Origin: JALONH01 sp046329235
Lineage (GTDB): Bacteria > Bacteroidota > Bacteroidia > Cytophagales > Cytophagaceae
Length of the DNA stretch: 64,000 nucleotides
Direction of reading: 5' to 3'
Assembly: GCA_046329235.1 (NCBI GenBank)
Contig: JAXLVA010000001.1
Coordinates: 3,224,001 to 3,288,000, forward strand
The notes beneath the pieces are model-generated. The model saw only the letters and a list, made by a program, of their open reading frames with translations, was not told the origin of the DNA and made no database searches. Below, in pieces: positions 40,873 through 50,756 of this stretch (the first letter of the stretch is position 1; the number at the start of each line of letters is the position of its first letter). Made by a program: the position numbers and the translations under genes.

Positions 40873-43800
40873 TTGTATACGTTCATTCGAAATAGCTTCA
40901 TACTATTATTATTTTTTGGGAGTGTAATTTCCATACATGCTCAAATGACACAAGAGCCGTTTGGTAAAAACAGGGTTCAGTATAAGTCGTTTGATTGGAA
41001 ATACATCACTACGCACGACTTTGAAGTGTATTACTATATGGGAGGTGAGGGGCTGGCGCCTCATGCTATCACTCAAGCGGAGGCAGTGTTTGACAGACTA
41101 TCCAGAGCTACCGGATATTCCAGTATTCATAAAACTAAAATCATCATCTATAACTCTATTCAAGATTTACAGCAAAGTAATATTGGATTAGAACAAGGCA
41201 CTTATTTAGGTGGAAAAACCAATTTAGTAAAAGCAGTAGTTGAAGTAGCCTTTACAGGTGATTACGAAGTTTTTAAAAAGGATTTAACATTCGGGATTGC
41301 CAAAACATGGATTATGGTCAATCTTTATGGCGGTTCCTTTAAAGAGGTGCTACAAAGCTCTTATTTTTTATCACTTCCGGATTGGTACATTGATGGAGCA
41401 GCTCGCTATATGGCGGAAGGTTGGTCTCAGGAAATGGATAATTATATCCGAGACTTAGCTCTTAATAATAAGTTGAATAATCCGGCAAGTTATTCCGGTA
41501 AACAAGCGCAGTTGATAGGACAATCCATCTGGCACTATATTTCCGAAAAATATGGTAGAGATATGATGACTTCTATTATCCAGATTACACATATCTATCG
41601 TAGTGAGCGTGCATCTATGGAAGGGGCACTGAATCGATATTATTCAGATGTAATGCAGGATTGGAGAACTTATTATACAGATAAGGCATTACGATTTGAA
41701 GAACAGCAAGCACTGAGATTACAAGCCGAAAGAATATCTAAACATTGGAATAAAAGTTTATACTTCTCTTCTCCATCTATTAGTAAAGAGGGTAGCTATT
41801 CTGCCTATTCAGCGAATGTGAAAGGGAAGTTTAAAGTAATTATTAAGAATACGAAGACAGGTAAAAAGAAAACGATTGTAACGGGTGGTTATAAACTCAA
41901 TGATCAAACGTTTATTCTAAAGAATCCTATTCTTGGTTGGCAGAATGATAATACGCTGGGTATAGCTGTCGTGAAAAGAGGTAAGATATTTTTTATCCTA
42001 TACAATGTTGAAACGAATAAAAAAGAATCAAGAGTTATCGAAGTCTTTCAACAGGTAAATAGTTTTTCGTTTAATGCGAATGGTGAATTCATAGCATTTA
42101 GTGCGGATGAAAAAGGACAGTCAGATATTTGGTTGTACGATTTGAAACGTAGCAGATATCAACAAATCACCAATGATGAGTATGATGATTTAGAACCGTC
42201 ATGGGGACCTAATAATGAAGTAATATTTTCTTCTAATCGAGCGGATGATACTATAACAACTACTCGTTTTCAATCCGAAGAATATCGCTCACTGTTTGTT
42301 TACAAATCGGGCAACAAAATATTAACTCGAATTTCGGGAAGCGATGAAAACCTGAGACAGCCTAAGTATATCAATAAAGAGACAATCGTTTATCTGTCGG
42401 ATAAAAGTGGAGTTAGTGAATTGTACAAAAGAAATTTATCTACGAACTCAATTGAAAGAATTAGTAGTGAGATGACCGATATTGAATCTTATGACTGGAA
42501 TGTACAATCCAATTACCTAATATGGTCTTGCTTAAACAAAGGAAAATCGAATGTGTTTTTTTACAATACATTCACCGGTGTATCTGTTAAAGACTCTATT
42601 GTTTATACGGCACGAGTAGAATCTAAAATCATTGCGGATAAGAAAGCTTATGATGTTAAAAATACAGGAAATGAATTTATCAGCATTCCTATTAAAGTAA
42701 AAGAAGAGGATGGTATAGATTTAGATAAGGTCTATTTTGAATCCGATACTGCCAAGAAACCTAAACAAAAAAATATTGTTGCAACAGGAACAAATTCAAC
42801 GACAACTACAACAAATACAAATTGGCTAGCATTAGCTAAGAACCGAAGAAAATTATCACCATTCTATGGTCCTTACGGATACAAACATTTATTTGGGACA
42901 GATAATTTTGCTACTACGTTACAAATAGATCCATTGAGAGGGTTTGGTTTATTGATGGAGTCTAACATGTCCGACATGATGTCAAATCATCGAGTGAACA
43001 TGGGATTGTTTGGATTGATGGATTTTAAAAGTAGTAGTTTGTTTGGGGAATATAAGTATTTGAAAAAACGTACTGATTTTGGTGTTCGTTTTGATCGCAT
43101 CACCTATGCTGCTAACTCAACGGATGTAAGTCAAAAATATCATATCAATAAATTTCAAGTCACTGCATCGTATCCAATTTCTGTGTATAGTAGAATAAGT
43201 TTTTCGCCTACGTTTATCAATCACACAGCCACTGATTTGTCTGATACCAGAACCATTGCGGAAGTACCTATTCAAAAAGAAAACTATTTAGGTCACTACA
43301 GCGAGTTTGTTTATGACAATACCACAACTTATGGCATGAATATGCTGGAGGGTATGCGTGGTAAAATTTCTCTTGAATCTAACTGGAACACGGGAGATAA
43401 AGACAGAAGCTTTTCTCGTTTTATGGTAGATATCCGTCGTTATCAAAAAATTAATAGAGGTTTGGTACTAGCCTTAAGAGGAACCTATGGAACTTCTTTT
43501 GGCGCATCTCCTAAAATGTTCAGTTTAGGAGGGATGGATAATTGGTTCTTTAATTCTAAAGGTGATGGAGGAGAAGTTAATCCATTTGCATTAACCAATG
43601 GAGATCCTAATATGGATATTATGTTTACTAAGTTTGTAACCAACATGCGAGGGTTTAAATATAATACACAAACAGGTACTAGTTATTTATTAGCTTCAGC
43701 AGAACTTCGATTACCAATTGTAAAGTATTTCTATAGTGGAACAGTTACTTCTACTTTCTTTAGAAACTTACAGCTTACTACTTTCTTTGATATAGGGGCT

Positions 43801-44040
43801 GCTTGGACAGGGCAAAGTCCATTTAATACAAACAATAGTTTGAATACAAAAAATATTTCATCGCCACCTAGCTTTACTGCTGTGGTGACAAACTATAGAA
43901 ATCCATTTTTGGTTGGTTATGGCTTTGGGGCCAGAACTATGATGTTTGGTTACTATGTAAAATTGGATGTGTCGTGGGGTATTCAAGATAGCCAACGTTT
44001 AAATACACGTTACTTTTTTACGGTAGGTTATGACTTCTAA
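40873..44040 (+). CDS. TolB-like propeller / outer-membrane barrel protein with degenerate peptidase domain
   Basis: The 1055-residue protein starts at a TTG, the only start that gives a signal peptide (YTFIRNSFILLLFFGSVISIHAQ). Residues about 25-280 resemble a gluzincin (peptidase-MA-like) domain with the SLPDWYIDGAARYMAEGW segment, but no HExxH is present. Residues about 300-620 have PD40/TolB propeller motifs (IAFSADEKGQSDIWLYDL, DLEPSWGPNNEVIFSSNR). The C-terminal about 400 residues are an outer-membrane barrel ending YFFTVGYDF, with a terminal Phe. Proteins of this design are widespread in Bacteroidota and often called TolB-like; function unknown. It is 3 nt after the oxidoreductase and overlaps the serine hydrolase by 11 nt. 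Confidence 0.82.
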   Translation: MYTFIRNSFILLLFFGSVISIHAQMTQEPFGKNRVQYKSFDWKYITTHDFEVYYYMGGEGLAPHAITQAEAVFDRLSRATGYSSIHKTKIIIYNSIQDLQQSNIGLEQGTYLGGKTNLVKAVVEVAFTGDYEVFKKDLTFGIAKTWIMVNLYGGSFKEVLQSSYFLSLPDWYIDGAARYMAEGWSQEMDNYIRDLALNNKLNNPASYSGKQAQLIGQSIWHYISEKYGRDMMTSIIQITHIYRSERASMEGALNRYYSDVMQDWRTYYTDKALRFEEQQALRLQAERISKHWNKSLYFSSPSISKEGSYSAYSANVKGKFKVIIKNTKTGKKKTIVTGGYKLNDQTFILKNPILGWQNDNTLGIAVVKRGKIFFILYNVETNKKESRVIEVFQQVNSFSFNANGEFIAFSADEKGQSDIWLYDLKRSRYQQITNDEYDDLEPSWGPNNEVIFSSNRADDTITTTRFQSEEYRSLFVYKSGNKILTRISGSDENLRQPKYINKETIVYLSDKSGVSELYKRNLSTNSIERISSEMTDIESYDWNVQSNYLIWSCLNKGKSNVFFYNTFTGVSVKDSIVYTARVESKIIADKKAYDVKNTGNEFISIPIKVKEEDGIDLDKVYFESDTAKKPKQKNIVATGTNSTTTTTNTNWLALAKNRRKLSPFYGPYGYKHLFGTDNFATTLQIDPLRGFGLLMESNMSDMMSNHRVNMGLFGLMDFKSSSLFGEYKYLKKRTDFGVRFDRITYAANSTDVSQKYHINKFQVTASYPISVYSRISFSPTFINHTATDLSDTRTIAEVPIQKENYLGHYSEFVYDNTTTYGMNMLEGMRGKISLESNWNTGDKDRSFSRFMVDIRRYQKINRGLVLALRGTYGTSFGASPKMFSLGGMDNWFFNSKGDGGEVNPFALTNGDPNMDIMFTKFVTNMRGFKYNTQTGTSYLLASAELRLPIVKYFYSGTVTSTFFRNLQLTTFFDIGAAWTGQSPFNTNNSLNTKNISSPPSFTAVVTNYRNPFLVGYGFGARTMMFGYYVKLDVSWGIQDSQRLNTRYFFTVGYDF

Positions 44041-45175
44041 AAAAATACTTTTCAGAATAACATCACGATTCTTCGTAGGGTTACTTCTACTCATTCTTGC
44101 GTTTTCCTTTTATTTAGTCCTTACAAATAAAACCTATGCGTTCAAAGCTGTTTGGTATAATTTGCCGGGGATCGAGGATGCACAGATATTCGATAACGAT
44201 ACAATTCACAAGGCCTCAAAGCCTAAGCATTGGAGATCTCAAACAACATCCATCTCGGATACGACATTAAACATCCTCACTCAATGGGATACGGAAGCTT
44301 ATCTTGTATTAAAAGGAGATACGATTGTAAAAGAATATTATAAGTCGAATCAAAGTGCTTCCATGCATATTAATTCTTTTTCGATGGCAAAGAGTGTTGT
44401 GAGTTTAGGCTTGTCAGTTGCGATTTCTAAAGGTTATATATCAAGTGTAGATCAAAAAGCCTCTGATTTTATTCCGGAGTGGAAGCAAGATGGTCGCTCT
44501 CAAATTACTTTACGACATCTATTAATGATGCAATCCGGATTAGATTGGAATGAAGAATATGCCGGATTGTTTAATGAAACTACAGAAGCTTATTACGGGA
44601 CGGATTTATATTCGTTAGTAATCAATAGAAAGTTGAAGGAAGCACCCGGTACTAGATTTGAATATAAAGGGTGTGATACGGAGATACTATGTATAATCAT
44701 AGAAAAGGCTACCGGTAAGCGATGGAGTCAATGGGTAGAAGAAAATATATGGATGCCTCTTCAAACAGAAAGCTACGCTTTGTGGTCAATGGACAAAAAG
44801 AATGGATTAGCCAAAGCTTACTGCTGCTTGCATGCCACAGCTGTAGATTTTGCCAAGTTAGGTAGATTAATAAATCAAAAAGGGAGAGTAGGCTTGTTGT
44901 CTGTTGTTGATAGTAATTATATCCAAACGATTTATAAAGAAGTGCCTGTAAATAAAAATCAGTACGCTTATCAGTTTTGGTTATTATCTCAATACAGAGG
45001 ATATGATGTGGTATACATGCGAGGCATATTAGGACAATTTATTATCTGTATACCTGAATTAGATTTAGTGATAGTTCGTTTAGGGAATAAGAGAAGTAAA
45101 GAAAAAATTAACGGACATTATAAAGAAATGTACTCGTATATTGATGAAGCATTGAGTTACAATAAATCAAAGTAG
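44030..45175 (+). CDS. Serine hydrolase, beta-lactamase class C / penicillin-binding protein-like
   Basis: The 381-residue protein has an N-terminal membrane anchor (FFVGLLLLILAFSFYLVL) and the SxxK nucleophile in FSMAKSVVSLGLS. The second motif Tyr is in FEYKGCDTEIL, where the usual YxN reads Tyr-Lys-Gly, and the third motif region reads MRGILGQFI. The missing Asn makes its activity uncertain, but family members with this GILGQ ending are esterases or D-Ala peptidases. It overlaps the previous barrel gene by 11 nt and the convergent TolC-like gene by 19 nt. Confidence 0.86.
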   Translation: MTSKKILFRITSRFFVGLLLLILAFSFYLVLTNKTYAFKAVWYNLPGIEDAQIFDNDTIHKASKPKHWRSQTTSISDTTLNILTQWDTEAYLVLKGDTIVKEYYKSNQSASMHINSFSMAKSVVSLGLSVAISKGYISSVDQKASDFIPEWKQDGRSQITLRHLLMMQSGLDWNEEYAGLFNETTEAYYGTDLYSLVINRKLKEAPGTRFEYKGCDTEILCIIIEKATGKRWSQWVEENIWMPLQTESYALWSMDKKNGLAKAYCCLHATAVDFAKLGRLINQKGRVGLLSVVDSNYIQTIYKEVPVNKNQYAYQFWLLSQYRGYDVVYMRGILGQFIICIPELDLVIVRLGNKRSKEKINGHYKEMYSYIDEALSYNKSK

Positions 45176-46416
45176 CCGCTAGCATAAAGTAAATCGATGT
45201 AGGATTTTTTTAAATCATACTCCGTTTTATAAAACAGTTTTAATGTCTCAATCCAAGTTCTTTCTGCTTCAAAAATATCCAAATACCCTTTCTGATTTTG
45301 AAGATAATTTTTTCTGATACGAGATAATAAGTCCGCCGATAGTACAAGTGTATTCTCTAAGCGTCGCATTTTTTCTTGCTGTACTTTGAATTGCTGATAA
45401 GCAATTGAAACTTCATTACGTATGGTTAACTGTGCTATATTGTATTCTTCTGATGCCTGTTTCTGTTTGTATTGAGACATTTCAATAGCACCTTGGTTAC
45501 GGTCTGTTAAAGGTAAGGCTTGAGTAAAATATATACCGTAGTATGGATAGTTGTTTTGCGGGTTAGCTATAAAGCCAAACTCAGGGGAAGGCATAGCTAA
45601 AGATTTTTGCAACTGAAGTTGTGTGCTATAGTAATTAGTAATGGCTTTTTGATATTGCAATTCACTTCTGTTGATAAATGCATAATGAACCAAAGTGTCA
45701 AGTACTAAATCGAGTTCAGTTAATTGAGTAGAATCCTCATGAGTTACTTCTTCTAAAAACGGATTGTTTATTAGTAGTTTTAGTTTTTGAAGCGATTGAT
45801 ATTGCTGTTGAAGAGCGTCTAAATAAAATACTTCATATTGATCTCTTAGAATTTGAAGACGTATTTTTTCTTCCGGATTACTAAGCACATCTGCATGTTT
45901 TAAAAATACACTATCTAAATCACTGATGGATTGTTGGGTGATAGTTTGATAATGTTGAGCGTACCAAGTATCGAGCCAAGTAATGGCTACGTCTTTAAAG
46001 ATTACTTTTCTGTCGATGGAATACTCTGCAATTACAGCATCTAACATATGGGTTTCGCTAGATATTTTTTCTTTACGAACTCCATAAAGTTGAAACTTCT
46101 TAGTTAATTGAAACCATTCCTGACGAGACATTCCACTTGTCCATAAAGGGTAATCCGGATACACGGTTTTGTCCGTAAGAAATAAAAGCTGGGTGTTAAA
46201 AACCGGATTCGGACGAAGTGAACTCTGTTTGATTTGAGCTTCCTGTATTTTTACATTATAGGTGTTTGCTCTTAATTGAAGGTTAAAAAATTCGGCGTGA
46301 TCAATCGCTTCCTTCAAATTCATTTGTCGAATCGTATCTTGACCATTCGACAAAAAGGAAAAAGACAACCATACAATAATACTTATCAGTAAACGATGAA
46401 TAGTTGTCTTTTTCAT
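45157..46416 (-). CDS. TolC-family outer-membrane efflux protein
   Basis: I chose ATG 46416 (MKKTTIHRLLISIIVWLSFS, signal peptide to SNGQ), 7 nt after the proS stop; an upstream TTG would overlap proS. The 419-residue protein has the TolC repeat structure: LKEAIDHAEFFNLQLRANTYN, then SLRPNPVFNTQ in the first half, and AMPSPEFGFIANPQNN with long helices (EYNIAQLTIRNEVSIAYQQF) in the second. TolC proteins form trimeric export channels. No inner-membrane pump or adaptor genes are adjacent, so it is an orphan here; it follows proS in the same direction. Confidence 0.9.
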   Translation of the reverse strand: MKKTTIHRLLISIIVWLSFSFLSNGQDTIRQMNLKEAIDHAEFFNLQLRANTYNVKIQEAQIKQSSLRPNPVFNTQLLFLTDKTVYPDYPLWTSGMSRQEWFQLTKKFQLYGVRKEKISSETHMLDAVIAEYSIDRKVIFKDVAITWLDTWYAQHYQTITQQSISDLDSVFLKHADVLSNPEEKIRLQILRDQYEVFYLDALQQQYQSLQKLKLLINNPFLEEVTHEDSTQLTELDLVLDTLVHYAFINRSELQYQKAITNYYSTQLQLQKSLAMPSPEFGFIANPQNNYPYYGIYFTQALPLTDRNQGAIEMSQYKQKQASEEYNIAQLTIRNEVSIAYQQFKVQQEKMRRLENTLVLSADLLSRIRKNYLQNQKGYLDIFEAERTWIETLKLFYKTEYDLKKSYIDLLYASGYFDLL

Positions 46417-46423
46417 AAAATAA

Positions 46424-47899
46424 TTAATAAGCTCTAGCAAATAATACTCTACCTGTAGATGGTTTTCCGGTAACCATACAAGTTCCCGGTGTGCGTTCGA
46501 TGTCTAAAGGAATGCAACGAATAGTTGCTTTAGTATCTTCTTTTATTTTATCTTCCGTCTCACTTGTGCCATCCCAATGGGCTAGTATGAAACCACCTTT
46601 TTCATCCAATACTTTTTTGAATGTTTCATAATCATCCACAGAAGTAGTATTATCTTCTCTATAATTTAATGCTTTTTGGTAAATAGCTTGTTGAATTTCA
46701 TCTAATAGATTAGTGATTACATCAACGATACCTTCTTGCGAATAAGATTGTTTTGTTTTAGTATCTCTGCGAGCAACTTCAACTGTCTTATTTTCTACAT
46801 CACGAGGACCGATAGCGATACGCACCGGAACACCTTTTAATTCATATTCAGCGAATTTATATCCAGGCGTAAATTTATCGTTATTGTCAAACTTAACAGA
46901 AACACCACGTTTACGAAGTTCTTTAATCCAAGGCTCTACCGTTTGTGTGATAGCTTGTAATTGATCTTCATTTTTAAAGATAGGAACAATCACTACTTGA
47001 ATTGGAGCCAATAGAGGAGGAAGTACTAAACCTTCATCATCCGAGTGAGCCATAATTAAAGCACCCATCAAACGTGTACTGACACCCCATGATGTTCCCC
47101 ATACATAATCTAAACCACCTTCTTTGGTAGCAAACTTAACTTCAAATGCTTTCGCAAAGTTTTGTCCTAAGAAGTGAGAAGTGCCTGCTTGCAATGCTTT
47201 TCCATCTTGCATCAATGCTTCGATACAATAGGTCTCTTCTGCACCGGCAAAACGTTCGTTCGCTGATTTAATACCTCTGTGAACAGGAACAGCCAAGTAC
47301 TCTCTGGCAAATGTTGCGTATACATCTAACATTTGTTCCGTTTCAATGATGGCTTCTTGTCTTGTAGCATGTGCTGTATGACCTTCCTGCCATAAAAACT
47401 CTGCCGTACGTAAAAACAATCGAGTACGCATTTCCCAACGAACAACATTGGCCCATTGGTTGACCAAAATAGGCAAATCACGATAGGATTGAATCCAGTT
47501 TTTATACGTATTCCAAATCACCGTTTCACTGGTAGGGCGAACGATTAACTCTTCTTCTAATTTTGCTTCCGGGTCAACTACAACACCCTTGCCATCCGGA
47601 TCATTTTTTAAACGGTAGTGAGTTACTACTGCACACTCTTTTGCAAAGCCTTCTACGTGACTAGCTTCTTTGCTTAAATATGACTTTGGAATGAATAGTG
47701 GGAAATAAGCATTGGTATGACCTGTCTCTTTAAACATTCTGTCCAACACTTGTTGCATTTTCTCCCATATGGAATATCCATAAGGTTTTATAACCATACA
47801 GCCTCTTACTGCAGAGTTTTCTGCTAAATCGGCTCTTTTTACCAATTCATTATACCAAAGGGAATAATCCTCGCTTCGTTTGGGAAGTCCTTTACTCAT
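46424..47899 (-). CDS. proS: Prolyl-tRNA synthetase, archaeal/eukaryotic-type (no editing insert)
   Basis: The 491-residue class II synthetase begins MSKGLPKRSEDYSLWYNELVK and has RGCMVIKPYGYSIWEKMQ, the proline/ATP region ELIVRPTSETVIWNTYKNW and VRWEMRTRLFLRTAEFLWQEGH (motif 2), and the anticodon-binding domain from about residue 285. It ends in Tyr (LFARAY), a hallmark of the archaeal-type ProRS. The short length means the bacterial INS editing domain is absent. It is transcribed away from the lipoprotein gene at 48079. Confidence 0.96.
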   Translation of the reverse strand: MSKGLPKRSEDYSLWYNELVKRADLAENSAVRGCMVIKPYGYSIWEKMQQVLDRMFKETGHTNAYFPLFIPKSYLSKEASHVEGFAKECAVVTHYRLKNDPDGKGVVVDPEAKLEEELIVRPTSETVIWNTYKNWIQSYRDLPILVNQWANVVRWEMRTRLFLRTAEFLWQEGHTAHATRQEAIIETEQMLDVYATFAREYLAVPVHRGIKSANERFAGAEETYCIEALMQDGKALQAGTSHFLGQNFAKAFEVKFATKEGGLDYVWGTSWGVSTRLMGALIMAHSDDEGLVLPPLLAPIQVVIVPIFKNEDQLQAITQTVEPWIKELRKRGVSVKFDNNDKFTPGYKFAEYELKGVPVRIAIGPRDVENKTVEVARRDTKTKQSYSQEGIVDVITNLLDEIQQAIYQKALNYREDNTTSVDDYETFKKVLDEKGGFILAHWDGTSETEDKIKEDTKATIRCIPLDIERTPGTCMVTGKPSTGRVLFARAY

Positions 47900-48078
47900 C
47901 TTGAACGCTTTTCTACTATTAAATAAGTCCCAAAATTAAGGTTTTTTATGGATTTCAGTAATGATATTCTAAATCAGGTGACAAATCAGGAATATTTTTT
48001 AAAATTATTATGTTCTGTATATGAATTAGGTATGATTTATGCGTTATTATTTTGATATACTTAAAGTTTCTATCCATC

Positions 48079-49140
48079 ATGGCACCTGTACATAAATTAG
48101 TCTTATTTAGTCTGGCCCTAATTGTACTGCAGGCTTGTTCACAAAAGCATTATTCGCGCTCTACTGAACACGATGATTTATATTTTAATGGCTCTGATAG
48201 TAAAAAATGGCAAGTTGCAAAGAATCCATCTTACGATGCGAATTACAAAGCTCCCACACCTACGCCTCCGGTAGTAGACCCAAATGTATATCAATTCTCC
48301 TCCGGGCAGTCGACCAACACCAATAATAAAGTAGTTGCAGATAAAAGCTCTGCCACGGTAACTAAACGAAACGGGAACAGATCCAGAATCCAAACTAATT
48401 TTATGGTAGGCTCTATGTTTGGACCCGGTTACGGATACAATAATTATAACAATTTCAGCTTTAACATCGCATGGTTTTATTCCAATTACTATGGATATAA
48501 TTCCTATTGGTCGCCTTATACTTACACTCCCTATTATTGTAACACTTATATAAATCCATATGCAGGTTATTGGTATGGACCTTATTCCATGCCTATGTAT
48601 CCTTCTTATGGCTATGGCAACTCTGGATATTATGGTAACAACTATGGTTACTACAACAATAATTACGGTTATTACAATGGTTATGCTCCTATGTATTATC
48701 AGCCGTCTTATATGTCATATCCGTCTTATTATACTCCACAAAGTGGTTACAATACCGTAAGTACTCCTAAGCCTACTCCGGCTCCTAAACCTATGACCGG
48801 TAGTACTACAGGAAATACGAATTATCCTGCTAATAGAACTACGACTACTTCGCCATATCAAAATAAATCTTCGTACACTCCGACGAATACATCACGTCCG
48901 AGTACAACAACTACTTATCCTAGAGGTACACAAAATACGTCTACTCCACAGCAGCGTACTACGCCTGCTCCGCAGCAGAGACAATCGTACACTCCTCAAA
49001 ACTCATATCAACCGCCGCAGCAATCATATAGTCCGCCGCAACAGCATAACTATAATCCGCCGCAGCAAAATTATAACCCTGCTCCACGAGGAGGAGGCGG
49101 TGGTGGAAGTACGGGTACGCCTAATCCCCGAATGAGATAA
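48079..49140 (+). CDS. Tyr/Asn- and Pro/Gln-rich lipoprotein
   Basis: I chose ATG 48079, which gives a clean lipoprotein signal (MAPVHKLVLFSLALIVLQAC, Cys20); the longer frame from 48052 lacks one. The 353-residue protein has a Tyr/Asn/Gly-rich centre (about 120-230, many NYGYY-type repeats) and a Pro/Gln/Thr-rich tail (repeats of SYxPPQQ) ending in a Gly run. No catalytic motif. Such low-complexity proteins may be adhesive or structural surface components. It precedes the barrel gene by 29 nt and may be co-transcribed with it. Confidence 0.78.
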   Translation: MAPVHKLVLFSLALIVLQACSQKHYSRSTEHDDLYFNGSDSKKWQVAKNPSYDANYKAPTPTPPVVDPNVYQFSSGQSTNTNNKVVADKSSATVTKRNGNRSRIQTNFMVGSMFGPGYGYNNYNNFSFNIAWFYSNYYGYNSYWSPYTYTPYYCNTYINPYAGYWYGPYSMPMYPSYGYGNSGYYGNNYGYYNNNYGYYNGYAPMYYQPSYMSYPSYYTPQSGYNTVSTPKPTPAPKPMTGSTTGNTNYPANRTTTTSPYQNKSSYTPTNTSRPSTTTTYPRGTQNTSTPQQRTTPAPQQRQSYTPQNSYQPPQQSYSPPQQHNYNPPQQNYNPAPRGGGGGGSTGTPNPRMR

Positions 49141-49169
49141 TATGAATGTTTTGAGTTAACTTTGTGTCC

Positions 49170-50717
49170 ATGAAAGTAAAATTGTTTTGGGCGTTATTAT
49201 TCACGTCGCTTTTAGTTAGTACATCTTACGCTCAATACATTGATCCCAATGCATATGGTTACTATAACTATGCTAATACGCTAACGCCTAGAGGCAATTT
49301 TGGTTCTGCCAGAATGCAAGCCTTGGGAGGTGCGGGTGTAGCCTTAGGAGCTGATTTATCTGCAGCCTCCATTAACCCGGCGGGTTTAGGTTTGTATAAT
49401 CGAAATGATATGGGAATGAGTATTGGTATTGGGTTTTCCGGCAATCAGGCAGACTACATTAACCAAGTAACTAAAGACGGTAAATCGTGGTTGGGTATTC
49501 CTAATATTGGTATTACGTTTTACACACCACCTAAAACTGAAAACTCCAAATTTCAGGGAAGTACCTTTTCGTTATCATTCACTAAAATTTCCAATCTTCA
49601 AGATCAGTTTTCTTATAAAGGAATTAATCAACACAATTCCTTCACCGACTATTTAGCACAAATATCTAATGGTATTCCGGAAAGTGATTTACAAAGTGAG
49701 TATCCCGCTTCTAATGGGGGGTATGCATCTACTATACAAGGATTAGCATATCAAAGTTATTTGACAGATCCTATATATCAAGGTGGGAGTACTTATAGAC
49801 CATTTAGTTATTCTAGAGGTTCACAACAGACAGGAGTGTACTCCACTTCTTCAGGTATTTATAAATGGGAAGCAGCTTATGGGGTGAACATAGCTAACAA
49901 GCTTTATTTAGGAGCTTCTTTAGGTATACAATCTACCCGATATAAAATGAATCACACTTTCACGGAAACCCTTTCCGGTGCAGCTGATAATGATACGTTG
50001 AATTCTATGATGTTTAAAGAGTATGATCAACATAGAGGTTCGGGGGTGAATTTAAGAGCAGGAGTAATTTATAAAGCAACAGATAGATTACGATTAGGTT
50101 TTACAGCCATAACACCAACAAGTACTAAAATCAAAGAAGAATATAACTTCCGCATGGTTTCAGATTTTGAAGGTAATAATGTCATCTATGATGGATATAA
50201 ATTAGGTTCATTTGATTACGCAACTCAGCTTACTCCTTTTACTTATAATTATATAGCCCCTCCCAGATTTGAAGGTGGATTTTCTTATTTCTTCAATAAA
50301 GATGGTTTTGTAACGATGGCTATTGAATATGTGCCATACACAATGTCTAAAGTAAAAGTTAAGAGTGATCCGTTTTTATTAGAAGGGGATAATAACACGA
50401 TTAAATCAGTATATAGAGATGTGATTAATGTTAAAGCAGGAGTAGAGATAAGAAGAGATAACGTATATTATCGAGGAGGACTTTCTTATTTCCCGGATCC
50501 TTACATAAAGGAGTTGGATAAAGTAAACAGAGATCAGTTGAATATTTCCATAGGTATGGGTTATCGTACAGAAACATTTTACTTTGATGGGGCATTAGTG
50601 AATACAAGAACGAAGGGGGTATACTCTCCTTACTCTTTAAATAACAATACGGCTCCACAAGCAGATATTAAGTATTCTACTTATGTTCTGACATTTACAG
50701 CCGGATTGCTATATTAA
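49170..50717 (+). CDS. OMPP1/FadL/TodX-like outer-membrane protein
   Basis: ATG 49170 gives a signal peptide (MKVKLFWALLFTSLLVSTSYAQ); the GTG six bases earlier is an alternative. The 515-residue protein opens with SARMQALGGAGVALGADLSAASINPAGLGLYN, a typical start of FadL-like Bacteroidota barrels (hatch-domain region), followed by barrel strands to the end (YVLTFTAGLLY). FadL proteins take up hydrophobic molecules; the ligand is unknown. It lies after the Tyr-rich lipoprotein and 39 bp before the thioredoxin gene. Confidence 0.85.
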   Translation: MKVKLFWALLFTSLLVSTSYAQYIDPNAYGYYNYANTLTPRGNFGSARMQALGGAGVALGADLSAASINPAGLGLYNRNDMGMSIGIGFSGNQADYINQVTKDGKSWLGIPNIGITFYTPPKTENSKFQGSTFSLSFTKISNLQDQFSYKGINQHNSFTDYLAQISNGIPESDLQSEYPASNGGYASTIQGLAYQSYLTDPIYQGGSTYRPFSYSRGSQQTGVYSTSSGIYKWEAAYGVNIANKLYLGASLGIQSTRYKMNHTFTETLSGAADNDTLNSMMFKEYDQHRGSGVNLRAGVIYKATDRLRLGFTAITPTSTKIKEEYNFRMVSDFEGNNVIYDGYKLGSFDYATQLTPFTYNYIAPPRFEGGFSYFFNKDGFVTMAIEYVPYTMSKVKVKSDPFLLEGDNNTIKSVYRDVINVKAGVEIRRDNVYYRGGLSYFPDPYIKELDKVNRDQLNISIGMGYRTETFYFDGALVNTRTKGVYSPYSLNNNTAPQADIKYSTYVLTFTAGLLY

Positions 50718-50756
50718 TTTTTTTAAAGAGTTCTTAATTATTTGTAACTTGGCAAG

